Source: Planctomycetales bacterium (lineage in GTDB: Bacteria; Planctomycetota; Planctomycetia; Pirellulales; UBA7805). Taken from it: a stretch of DNA of 14,828 nucleotides. Below are positions 6,951-13,288 of this stretch, piece after piece. Under the pieces are notes generated by a model. The model had not been told where the DNA came from. It saw only the letters and a program-made list of their open reading frames with translations, and did not search any database. The DNA is taken from contig WVZU01000272.1 of the NCBI GenBank assembly GCA_011772275.1, positions 1 to 14,828 on the forward strand, in the 5' to 3' direction. Every line of letters starts with the position of its first letter. Within the stretch, counting starts at the first letter, position 1. A program made the translations under genes and the position numbers.

Positions 6951-7562
6951 TCAATCTGCCGGAACCTTCTTTTGTTCCGCATCCGATTGTGGCCGAAAAG
7001 CGTGCAGCAACAACAGGATCGCTCCGCAGACCAGCAGGCTATCGGCGACATTAAAATTGGGCCAGCGCAGCGTATCGTTCCACTGCAGGAGGATCCAGTC
7101 GCGGACCGCGTGGGCAGGCTGCCCGACCCGCGCCGGGTCGTAGGCCGCCGGCCAGGTCAAACCATGCAGCCCGATGCGGTCGTAGAGATTGCCCAGGATG
7201 CCCGCCGTGACGGCCCCCAGGGCCCAGGTCAGCCACAGATCGCGGGCTTCTCCCGCCACGAAAAGCCAGTAGAGTATGCCGGCGGCGGCGGCCAGCGAGA
7301 GGACAACGAACAGCCAGACCAGGCCCTGCCCCATGCCGAACAGGGCACCCTCGTTTAAGGTCACTTCCAGCCCGAAGTACGGTTCCCAAACCCAGTGCAC
7401 GGGGCGCTGGCCGGCAACCGGAGGCCACAGCCGGCCAAAAATCCACCGCTTGGTCAGCAGATCAACCAGGAATCCGACCAGGGCCAACGCGGCGAAAATC
7501 CAGTAGCGGTTTGCCGGGATCGGGACCCGGGTTGCCACGGCATCGTCCTTGCCGGACGTCAT
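6951..7562 (-). CDS. lspA: Lipoprotein signal peptidase (signal peptidase II)
   Basis: This 203-residue inner-membrane aspartyl protease removes signal peptides from prolipoproteins. It shows the family's conserved positions: D34 and K38 (VDLLTKRW), N70 and G72 (TLNEGALFG), G121, N125 and R129 (GILGNLYDR), N171, A173 and D174 (FNVADS). By alignment to the family the catalytic pair is D155 (AVRDWI, equivalent to VVDF) and D174, 19 residues apart, as I recall for Pseudomonas LspA. Four hydrophobic segments are visible. The segment between R129 and D155 is about 18 residues longer than usual and probably forms an enlarged periplasmic loop beside the active site. It is longer than the typical 150-170 residues. 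It starts 15 bases after the dksA-like gene and is presumably in the same operon; AAGGAT lies about 15 bases upstream of the ATG. Confidence 0.93.
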   Translation of the reverse strand: MTSGKDDAVATRVPIPANRYWIFAALALVGFLVDLLTKRWIFGRLWPPVAGQRPVHWVWEPYFGLEVTLNEGALFGMGQGLVWLFVVLSLAAAAGILYWLFVAGEARDLWLTWALGAVTAGILGNLYDRIGLHGLTWPAAYDPARVGQPAHAVRDWILLQWNDTLRWPNFNVADSLLVCGAILLLLHAFRPQSDAEQKKVPAD

Positions 7563-7577
7563 CGGTGGACGTGATCC

Positions 7578-7949
7578 TTATCCTTGTTCCCGTAACGATG
7601 CGCATTGGATGCACAGCGTGGTGTAGGGAATGGCCTTCAAGCGCGTCCTTTTGATCGCTTTGCTACAGTCTTCGCAAGTCCCGTAGGTACGCTCTTCGAT
7701 CCGTTCCAATGCCGATTCGATGGCTTCCAGCGTCGATTCCTCGGTCTCCATCATGCTCAGCGTAAATTCCTGCTCGTAATTATCGCTGCCGATATCTGCC
7801 ATGTGGATCGGCATGCTGGAGAGGTCCCCGTTGGCCTCCGACCGCGTCTTTTTCAGGGCCGCGTCGGCCAGGGCATTCACGTCGCCGCGCAGGCGAGCCC
7901 GCAAGGCGATCAGCATCTCCTTATAAGGCTTCATTTCCGCTTTTTTCAT
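7578..7949 (-). CDS. TraR/DksA family zinc-finger protein
   Basis: This 123-residue protein belongs to the TraR/DksA family, whose members bind RNA polymerase through the secondary channel and modulate transcription. The zinc ribbon is complete: C92-x2-C95-x17-C113-x2-C116. The preceding coiled-coil helices include MADIGSDNYEQEFTL (50-64), the D-x-x-x-D-x-x-E-x-E pattern typical of the shorter YteA-like branch rather than classical DksA. The start is supported by GGAG nine bases upstream of the ATG (7959-7962 on the opposite strand). It is the first gene of a two-gene unit with lspA. From memory, a dksA-like gene beside lspA also occurs in Chlamydiae, which would fit the PVC group. Whether it responds to ppGpp cannot be judged here, and a gene symbol would overstate the match. 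Confidence 0.9.
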   Translation of the reverse strand: MKKAEMKPYKEMLIALRARLRGDVNALADAALKKTRSEANGDLSSMPIHMADIGSDNYEQEFTLSMMETEESTLEAIESALERIEERTYGTCEDCSKAIKRTRLKAIPYTTLCIQCASLREQG

Positions 7950-7979
7950 TCCCCGATACTCCGTGCCGTTTTTGTTTAA

Positions 7980-7996
7980 CCCAAGTTCAGCTTGGG
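7980..7996. promoter_or_regulatory. Short hairpin upstream of the dksA-like gene
   Basis: This is a perfect 6-bp inverted repeat CCCAAG-TTCAG-CTTGGG. It lies 31-47 bases upstream of the dksA-like start in the divergent intergenic region, so it would be in its leader RNA or promoter. It may be an operator half-site pair. The evidence is structural only. Confidence 0.35.
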
Positions 7997-7997
7997 C

Positions 7998-8027
7998 ACG
8001 AAAATCTTGACAACGAAAATTCTGATA
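7998..8027. repeat. Tandem 15-bp direct repeat in divergent promoter region
   Basis: ACGAAAATCTTGACA (7998-8012) is followed directly by ACGAAAATTCTGATA (8013-8027), with 12 of 15 positions equal. It lies between the divergent dksA-like gene and thrC in an unusually AT-rich patch. The first unit contains a perfect TTGACA, but no -10 sits at the right distance on the plus strand. Iterons of this kind often bind a regulator. Confidence 0.5.
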
Positions 8028-8086
8028 ACCAAAGACTTTTCATTGTAAAACGGGGCCAGAGACAAGTCAAACGCCCCGCTGCCAGC

Positions 8087-8116
8087 TGGACGTTGATCCC
8101 CAGGAAACGCTATCCT
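8087..8116 (+). promoter_or_regulatory. Candidate thrC promoter
   Basis: TGGACG (8087-8092) and TATCCT (8111-8116) are separated by 18 bases. Transcription from about 8123 would give a leader of about 32 bases. A second possible -10, TATAAA at 8122-8127, has no partner at a standard distance. Confidence 0.3.
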
Positions 8117-8154
8117 GGAGTTATAAATTGGCTTGAATTTGCTGGCCGGAGCCC

Positions 8155-9570
8155 TTGATCATTAACGCCACGACCCAGGTTGATGCCGCCTTCCAACGAT
8201 GCATCCTGCCGTCCTGCGGCCGAGAGTACGGGTTGGACGAAGTCCTCGTCGGTTGCTCGGCCTGTGGACACCTGCTGGATGTCGTCTACGACTGGGATCG
8301 TACGCGCCCGCCGCGTGGGTTAGCCGAGCTGGAAGCGCGGTGGGCGCGCCGCGACGATCCTGCGGCGTTCAGTGGGGTGTGGCGATTCCACTGTCTGCTG
8401 CCGTTCGCCCCGATCGATCAAGTCGTGACCATCGGGGAAGGCCAGACCTTGCTGCAACGTTCTGCGGGTGTCGCGGACTATGTGGGGCTGCCTTCCGGCG
8501 AGCTTTATTTGCAGTACGAGGGCGCCAATCCTTCGGGCAGTTTCAAAGACAACGGGATGGCCGCCGCCTTTACCCATGCGCGCAGCATCGGGGCCTGTCG
8601 CGCCGCGTGCGCTTCTACCGGTAACACCAGTGCCTCGCTGGCCGCCTTCTGCAGCGTCACTCGACTTATGAAGGCGGTCATTTTCATCGGTTCGGGAAAG
8701 ATTTCTTTCGGCAAGCTCTCCCAGGCGCTCGACTACGGAGCCCTGACCGTCCAGATCGCCGGCGACTTCGACGATGCCATGCTACGGGTCAAGCAGGTCA
8801 CCGAACGGCTGGGCATTTACCTGGTCAACAGCGTCAATCCCTTCCGCTTAGAGGGTCAGAAGACGATCATGTTCCGGGTACTGGAGGCCTTGCGATGGCA
8901 GGTGCCCGATTGGATCGTCGTGCCGGGAGGCAACCTGGGCAACTCCAGCGCGTTTGGCAAGGCGTTCTACGAACTGCGCAAACTGGGGCTGATCGATCGG
9001 ATGCCCAGGCTGGCCGTAATCAACGCCGCCGGGGCCAACACGCTGTACGAACTGTACGAAAACCGCAAGCTGCGCTGGAACGAGGGTAGCGTCGATACTT
9101 CGCTGGTCAAAACATATTACGACCAGCTGGACGCCGAACAGAAGCGGGCATCGACGATTGCCAGTGCCATCGAGATCAACCGGCCAGTGAATTTGTACAA
9201 GTGCTTGCGAGCGCTGGAGTGCTGCGATGGCGTGGTGCGCGAGGTCACGGATCAGGAAATCCTGGACGCCAAGGCCCAGGTGGGGGCCGGCGGATTGGGG
9301 TGCGAACCGGCCAGTGGTGCCAGTGTCGCCGGCGCCAAAAAACTACGGGCCGAGGGCGTGATCGCCCCAAACGAACGCGTCGTCTGCATCCTGACGGGGC
9401 ATCTGTTGAAGGACCCCAAAGCGACGGTGGCTTACCATACCACAGACCAGGAGATGTTTAACCAGGTCTTGGGCCAGCGGGGCGTAAGGACGGCATCCTT
9501 TGCCAACCGCGCGGTTGCCGTGCCCAACGATCTTGACGAGATTGTGAAGGCAATTCAGCTTTACAGTTAA
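8155..9570 (+). CDS. thrC: Threonine synthase
   Basis: This 471-residue PLP enzyme converts O-phosphohomoserine to threonine, the last step of threonine synthesis, in the cytoplasm. [11 protein letters not shown] (125-135) carries the PLP lysine K131. [11 protein letters not shown] (153-163) is the substrate and PLP loop. [16 protein letters not shown] is the glycine-rich phosphate-binding loop. The C-terminal region ends in [10 protein letters not shown], also typical. The first 50 residues hold C16-x4-C21 and C34-x2-C37, a small zinc-ribbon-like module seen in many longer bacterial and archaeal threonine synthases. The start is TTG at 8155: the frame is closed by TGA at 8134 and no ATG or GTG lies between that stop and the conserved Cys module, so TTG is effectively forced. 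GGAG (8148-8151) is close, only three bases away. dapB follows after 55 bases. Confidence 0.92.
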   Translation: MIINATTQVDAAFQRCILPSCGREYGLDEVLVGCSACGHLLDVVYDWDRTRPPRGLAELEARWARRDDPAAFSGVWRFHCLLPFAPIDQVVTIGEGQTLLQRSAGVADYVGLPSGELYLQYEGANPSGSFKDNGMAAAFTHARSIGACRAACASTGNTSASLAAFCSVTRLMKAVIFIGSGKISFGKLSQALDYGALTVQIAGDFDDAMLRVKQVTERLGIYLVNSVNPFRLEGQKTIMFRVLEALRWQVPDWIVVPGGNLGNSSAFGKAFYELRKLGLIDRMPRLAVINAAGANTLYELYENRKLRWNEGSVDTSLVKTYYDQLDAEQKRASTIASAIEINRPVNLYKCLRALECCDGVVREVTDQEILDAKAQVGAGGLGCEPASGASVAGAKKLRAEGVIAPNERVVCILTGHLLKDPKATVAYHTTDQEMFNQVLGQRGVRTASFANRAVAVPNDLDEIVKAIQLYS

Positions 9571-9625
9571 CGCGACAATCAATCGGCGAGTTTTTAAAGG
9601 CCGCCATGGGAGGGGGATCAGACAG

Positions 9626-10420
9626 ATGGCCATCAAACTGGCAATCCACGGTGCCGCGGGACGCATGGGTCAACGCCTGATTGCTCTGGGTGCCGAGGAC
9701 CCCAACCTGCAGATTGTGGCCGCCCTGGAAGCACGCAAACACCCGCGCCTGGGCGAGGATGCCGGCCAGGTAGCCGGCGTGGCGCCCCTCAATCTACCGC
9801 TCAGCTGCTCCTGGGACGGCAAGCTGGACGTGGTGATTGATTTTTCGGTGCCCAAGGCCGCCCTGCATATCACCCGGCTATGCCTCGACAGCGGGATTCC
9901 CCTGGTGCTGGCCACCACCGGGCTGACCGAAAGGGAGGAAAACGAGGTTCGCCAGGCGGCCAAAAAAATTCCCCTTTTGTGGGCCCCCAACATGAGCCTG
10001 GCGGTGAACCTGACGATGAAGCTGGCAGAAATTACCGCTGAGACGCTGAGCAAACAGGACGAACAGGTCGATGTCGAGATCCTGGAGCGGCATCATCGTT
10101 TCAAGGAAGACGCGCCCAGTGGCACCGCGTTGGCTTTCGGAAAACGGATCGCGGCTGTCATGGGGCAGACGGAGCATCGGCACGGACGCGAAGGACGAGT
10201 CGGCATCCGTCCCCGCTCGGAAATCGGCTACCACGCCATCCGCGTTGGCGATAATCCTGGCGAGCACACGATTGTGTTTGGAACTCTGGGCGAAACGGTC
10301 GAACTCCGTGTGGCCGCCACCCATCGGGACGCCTACGCCTTGGGCGCCCTGGCGGCCGCCAAATTCCTTAACGGCAAACCTCCCGGCGCGTACACCATGA
10401 ACGACGTGCTGGGTCTGTAA
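9626..10420 (+). CDS. dapB: 4-hydroxy-tetrahydrodipicolinate reductase
   Basis: This 264-residue enzyme reduces 4-hydroxy-tetrahydrodipicolinate with NAD(P)H in the lysine and diaminopimelate pathway. The N-terminal nucleotide-binding loop is GAAGRMG (9-15). DVVIDFS, ATTG (96-99) and APNMS (120-124) line the active site. The signature LERHHRFKEDAPSGTA (153-168) contains the catalytic His156 and Lys160 and the substrate-binding Ser-Gly-Thr. The C-terminus GAYTMNDVLGL is typical. Length and all motifs are normal. A strong ribosome-binding site GGGAGGGGG (9608-9616) lies nine bases before the ATG. It follows thrC by 55 bases on the same strand, so the two aspartate-family genes are probably co-transcribed. 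A functional dapB implies diaminopimelate, consistent with peptidoglycan synthesis in planctomycetes. Confidence 0.95.
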   Translation: MAIKLAIHGAAGRMGQRLIALGAEDPNLQIVAALEARKHPRLGEDAGQVAGVAPLNLPLSCSWDGKLDVVIDFSVPKAALHITRLCLDSGIPLVLATTGLTEREENEVRQAAKKIPLLWAPNMSLAVNLTMKLAEITAETLSKQDEQVDVEILERHHRFKEDAPSGTALAFGKRIAAVMGQTEHRHGREGRVGIRPRSEIGYHAIRVGDNPGEHTIVFGTLGETVELRVAATHRDAYALGALAAAKFLNGKPPGAYTMNDVLGL

Positions 10421-10505
10421 CAAGAGACACGGGACACGCCATCCCACACTCCACCCTCCAGACCCCCACACTCGAGTGGACTCTCAAGCCAAAAATTTCG
10501 GGTGC

Positions 10506-10528
10506 CACTGCTGACTTGCTCAGAAGTG
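10506..10528. repeat. Imperfect hairpin in intergenic gap
   Basis: CACTGCTGA-CTTGC-TCAGAAGTG pairs over nine positions with one mismatch. From memory, similar GTGCCACTGCTG-type palindromes are frequent between planctomycete genes, but I could not check this. Confidence 0.4.
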
Positions 10529-10579
10529 CCCAGCCGATACCGGGAATCCAACGCAAAGATTTCAGATGGACACCCCCCC

Positions 10580-10715
10580 TGGCCGGTTTGTCAATCCTCA
10601 ATAGATCAGCCGCAATCAGCCGCAAAAAGGTGGGACCTGTTTCGGTAATTCGTCAGTCGCCGAAAGGCTTGGCGGCTTGCGCGATTTTGGCAAGAGCAAA
10701 ATTTTAGGCCTGACA
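10580..10715 (+). repeat. Dispersed intergenic repeat, copy B (diverged)
   Basis: This is the most diverged copy of the 127-bp element. It aligns with copy C from TTTGTCA (10587-10593) through AAAAAGG (10624-10630), GCCGAAAG (10650-10657), TGGCGGCTTGCGC and GGCAAGAGCAAAATTTTAGG to TGACA at 10715. It is longer by about ten bases because ATCAGCCGCA is duplicated in tandem just before the A-run. The hairpin core is decayed: two positions no longer pair. The element ends 16 bases before the ATG of the next gene and so makes up its leader and probably its promoter region. Confidence 0.65.
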
Positions 10716-10731
10716 CAGGACGAGCCCTCCT

Positions 10732-11106
10732 ATGGCCAAATGCGACCAGGGATACCTGTGCGAAGTCTGCGGGGAAGATGTCGCCGCTATCACCGACAGC
10801 GACCTCTACCTTCGCTATGTGATTGGGATGGTCGATCCGGAAACCCTGCACACCTCGCCCGAGCGCCACATACGCTGCAACCCCTCGCTGGCTCAGTTTA
10901 TCGTGGCAGACGAATTCCCGGCCGTCACCTGTTCAGGGGCATTTGACAAAAAGAGGCTGGACGATGAGTTCGTGCGGCAGCGTGAGCAGCTGGTGACGCG
11001 CGGGTGGCGCCGGCTGCATGAGGTGGTTGCCAGCGAGAACGCCATTATCGATTACCCCCTGCCGGAAGTGAAGCAAAAGCTTCGCAAAAAGTTTGGTGCT
11101 CAGTGA
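10732..11106 (+). CDS. Small conserved-looking protein with CxxC motif
   Basis: This 124-residue cytoplasmic protein begins MAKCDQGYLCEVCGEDV. Cys10 and Cys13 form a CxxC pair, with Cys4, Cys49 (RHIRCNP) and Cys67 also present, so a zinc or redox site is possible but not proven. A middle segment (SDLYLRYVIGMVDPETLHTSPERHIRCNPSLAQFIV) is rich in ordered hydrophobic and charged residues and looks strongly constrained. The C-terminal third (about 72-124) is charged and helical. No signal peptide is present. I recall proteins of this look as uncharacterised in planctomycetes but cannot name a family. The ATG at 10732 has only a weak ribosome-binding site (AGGACGAG, about 11 bases upstream). Copy B of the repeat element sits directly upstream. 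Confidence 0.8.
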   Translation: MAKCDQGYLCEVCGEDVAAITDSDLYLRYVIGMVDPETLHTSPERHIRCNPSLAQFIVADEFPAVTCSGAFDKKRLDDEFVRQREQLVTRGWRRLHEVVASENAIIDYPLPEVKQKLRKKFGAQ

Positions 11107-11158
11107 CAGCGATGCCAGCATCGCGCGTCGCGCATCTCCTCCCGCGCGGCGAACGGTC

Positions 11159-11188
11159 TTGACCCACAGAAAGGGGCTGAGGTAAAAG
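11159..11188 (+). promoter_or_regulatory. Candidate promoter of the BBP7-like gene
   Basis: TTGACC (11159-11164) and TAAAAG (11183-11188) are separated by 18 bases. The leader to GTG 11316 would be about 120 bases and would include a small hairpin GGGA-AGA-TCCC (11203-11213). If the upstream GTG at 11220 is used instead, the leader is about 25 bases. Confidence 0.35.
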
Positions 11189-11305
11189 CCTCATCCTCTT
11201 CTGGGAAGATCCCCTGCGCGTGGGCTGCGCGTCGTTGACGTCAGGCCTGGCGAGCGGGCGGAATCGAATTTTGCGGGAATATCTGATTCGTGTTTTACAC
11301 CCCAC

Positions 11306-11309
11306 GAGG
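11306..11309 (+). promoter_or_regulatory. Ribosome-binding site supporting GTG 11316
   Basis: GAGG lies six bases before the GTG at 11316 and argues for that start over the GTG at 11220, which has no site at a usual distance. Confidence 0.45.
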
Positions 11310-11315
11310 TGGCTT

Positions 11316-12815
11316 GTGCGCATCCCTGGCACACTGACGGTCCATGTTCTGCTTTCGGTTTGGCTAGCCGCCACACCCAGCAACGCTCAACCCGGCCCTC
11401 CCGCCGGCTCTTCCGCAGCAGTCCCCCGCCAAATCGTGACGGATCCCGCCGGGCCGGTCGTGTCGCCGGTGTATTTGGACCAGATGTACCCGGAAAGCGT
11501 CCTGGGGCCGCCGACAGCGGGGACCCAACTGGCGCTGTCCGGCATCGGCCAACCTTCGATTTCCGGACCTGGCGGCTGCTGGGGTGGCTGTCACCAGGGA
11601 AGTTGGGGGGGCGCAGCGGGCTGCCAGCCGGCTTACCGTGGCGGTGGCACGGGATGTGATGCGTGTCCCTGCGGCATGCGACATCGATTCTGGGGCGGGA
11701 TCGAATATCTGCGGTGGTTTGCTGAGGGGATGGACTTGCCGCCGCTGGTCACGACCAGCAGGGATGCCTTGCCGCCGGTCGACGAGGCGGGCGTGCTGGG
11801 GGAACCGGAGACGCGCATTTTATTCGGCAACCGCAGCGTGCTGGAAGATTGGCGTTCGGGATACCGGCTTACGCTGGGCATGTGGCTTGACTGTTGCCAG
11901 CATCTCGGCCTGGAGTGGGATTACTTTCATCCCAGCAACGAAGCGCATGCTTTTGCGCGCAGTTCCAACGGGATCAACGATCCCATCCTGGCTCGACCTT
12001 TCTTCAACATCAACCCACGCGACCCGGACACGGATGAATTCGATCCGCCCGCTCGTGAAGACGCTCAGCTGGTCGGCTATCCGGACATCGTCTCGGGCGA
12101 AGTCCGCGTCGGCACATGGACTTCCTTGGTCGGCTCCGGGCTTCGCATGCGCTACAACCTCTGTTGTTGCCCGCACGGCGGGTGCCACTCCTGCGGTTCC
12201 GGCGCGTATCCGGGTGGCTCACGGCTCGATTTTCTGTTCGGCTACCGCTACCTGCAGCTCGTCGATCGGGTGAAAATCCGGGAAGAGCTGGCCACGGACG
12301 ATCCGATTCCCGTCGGATTCGAAATCCGCGACCGTTTCAGAACAGAGAACACCTTTTACGGGCTCGACCTGGGCGTGCTCTGGGAATCCCAATGGGACTG
12401 CTGGTCATGGGAAATTCTGGGGAAGATCGCCTTGGGCAGCACGCGAAAAAAGGTCCGCGTGAAAGGCAATACGGTGCGAAGTGCCAGCGGTGTGGAGGTT
12501 TCCGACCGCGGCGGCCTGCTGGCGACCGAAACCAACATCGGCCGCAAAGCCGACAATGACTTTGCGGTCGTGCCCGAACTGGGTGTTACGGTCGGTTACG
12601 ACTTGACCCGCACCTGGCGGGCCACACTGGGTTATTCGTTAATCTACTGGAGCCAGGTGGCGCGTGCTGGCGACCAGATCGATTTGGACGTCAACCCGGA
12701 CTACCTGCCCCCGGTCCAAGCCCCGATCGCCGGTGCGGCTCGTCCGCGCCGCATGCTGAACGAAACGGACTACTGGATCCAGGGCTTTAATCTCGGCCTG
12801 GACGCCCGCTTCTAA
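11316..12815 (+). CDS. BBP7-like outer-membrane beta-barrel protein
   Basis: This 499-residue protein resembles the planctomycete BBP7 beta-barrel family. The GTG at 11316 gives a normal signal peptide (hydrophobic core about 8-19, cut after Ser-Asn-Ala at 24). FWGGIEYLRWFAEGMDLPPLVTTS (125-148) is the family's opening strand and hallmark, followed by GVLGEPETRILFGN (159-172). Alternating strands then run to the end: GYRLTLGMWLD, RLDFLFGYRYLQL, FYGLDLGVLWE, VPELGVTVGYDL and ATLGYSLIYWSQV. The last residue is Phe (GFNLGLDARF), the usual outer-membrane insertion signal. Before the barrel, residues 87-120 are rich in Gly and Cys (Cys 88, 92, 103, 114, 117, 119), and a second cluster lies at 283-293 (CCCPHGGCHSC). 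The role is unknown; it may be a pore or adhesin. An alternative GTG at 11220 would add 32 residues. Confidence 0.85.
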   Translation: MRIPGTLTVHVLLSVWLAATPSNAQPGPPAGSSAAVPRQIVTDPAGPVVSPVYLDQMYPESVLGPPTAGTQLALSGIGQPSISGPGGCWGGCHQGSWGGAAGCQPAYRGGGTGCDACPCGMRHRFWGGIEYLRWFAEGMDLPPLVTTSRDALPPVDEAGVLGEPETRILFGNRSVLEDWRSGYRLTLGMWLDCCQHLGLEWDYFHPSNEAHAFARSSNGINDPILARPFFNINPRDPDTDEFDPPAREDAQLVGYPDIVSGEVRVGTWTSLVGSGLRMRYNLCCCPHGGCHSCGSGAYPGGSRLDFLFGYRYLQLVDRVKIREELATDDPIPVGFEIRDRFRTENTFYGLDLGVLWESQWDCWSWEILGKIALGSTRKKVRVKGNTVRSASGVEVSDRGGLLATETNIGRKADNDFAVVPELGVTVGYDLTRTWRATLGYSLIYWSQVARAGDQIDLDVNPDYLPPVQAPIAGAARPRRMLNETDYWIQGFNLGLDARF

Positions 12816-12818
12816 ATC

Positions 12819-12832
12819 GCCTGTCGCCAGGC
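12819..12832 (+). terminator. Weak hairpin just after the BBP7-like gene
   Basis: GCCTG-TCGC-CAGGC begins three bases after the stop codon. It has only five pairs and no T-run, so it is a poor intrinsic terminator and may be chance. Confidence 0.2.
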
Positions 12833-12872
12833 ACGTAAAGGGCGGGCCAGTTCCAAATCCCCACGCTCGACC

Positions 12873-12908
12873 TGTCCACCTCTGCCCTCGTGTCCACCTC
12901 CGCCCTTG
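12873..12908. repeat. 18-bp tandem duplication
   Basis: TGTCCACCTCTGCCCTCG (12873-12890) is followed by a second copy (12891-12908) with two mismatches. It is non-coding and probably arose by slippage. Confidence 0.6.
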
Positions 12909-13039
12909 CGGGTCCCCAGCAGGCTTGCTTGTCCCCGGGGGGACCTCCTGCGGACGGCCCTTTGCCCGTCCCGCGGCTCGCGCGCACTGCCAGCACGGCC
13001 TGGAGCGGATTTTTACCAGTCCGGCTGCTGAGCGACCGC

Positions 13040-13166
13040 CTGCTGCTTTGTCACCGCTCGATTTTCAGGCAACAAAAACGCGCTAAAAGGTTTGGCCATC
13101 CCGGCCAGTGCCGAAAGTCCTGGCGACTTTCGCCACACCGGCAAGGGAGAAATTTCAGGTCGGACA
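13040..13166 (+). repeat. Dispersed intergenic repeat, copy C
   Basis: This is the reference copy of the 127-bp element. The core hairpin CGAAAGTC-CTGGC-GACTTTCG (13112-13132) is extended by GTG/CAC (13108-13110 with 13134-13136) across one C-C mismatch. Upstream blocks are CTGCTG (13040-13045), TTTGTCA and ATTTTCA, then AAAAACGCG from 13074. Downstream come CGGCAAG and AAATTTCAGG. It lies 123 bases before the LEPR-xLL gene, outside that gene's likely promoter. Confidence 0.75.
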
Positions 13167-13195
13167 AAGGACAAAGCTGAAGCCGTGCGCAAAGT

Positions 13196-13224
13196 TTGCG
13201 GGCTACCTGGACCGATATTAGAAT
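13196..13224 (+). promoter_or_regulatory. Candidate promoter of the LEPR-xLL gene
   Basis: TTGCGG (13196-13201) and TAGAAT (13219-13224, five of six matches to TATAAT) are separated by 17 bases. The leader would be about 58 bases and ends in a G-rich ribosome-binding site (GGGGGGA, 13276-13282). Confidence 0.45.
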
Positions 13225-13288
13225 CGTGTGCAGTGGTCGCATCGTTGCCGGCTATCGCTTTGGTTTTGTCATTTCGGGGGGACTTCTG

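Larger units (their letters stand above)
10421..10731. other. Intergenic gap with two kinds of repeat
   Basis: No gene is supported. The first part is pyrimidine-rich (10438-10475). It holds a separate imperfect hairpin (10506-10528) and copy B of the dispersed element (10580-10715), which ends only 16 bases before the next start codon. Confidence 0.6.
12816..13288. other. Long intergenic gap before the LEPR-xLL gene
   Basis: No gene is supported over these 473 bases. It contains a small hairpin after the stop codon, an 18-bp tandem duplication, a GTCCCC-GG-GGGGAC hairpin (12930-12943), repeat copy C and the probable promoter of the next gene. Confidence 0.6.

Noticed and set aside
8128..8136. 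Mini-ORF TTG-GCT-TGA before thrC as a leader peptide
   Set aside because: Two codons only, no Thr or Ile codons and no attenuator hairpin nearby.
13040..13166. Repeat element as a remnant of an insertion sequence
   Set aside because: No terminal inverted repeats or transposase fragment visible; a non-autonomous element remains possible.
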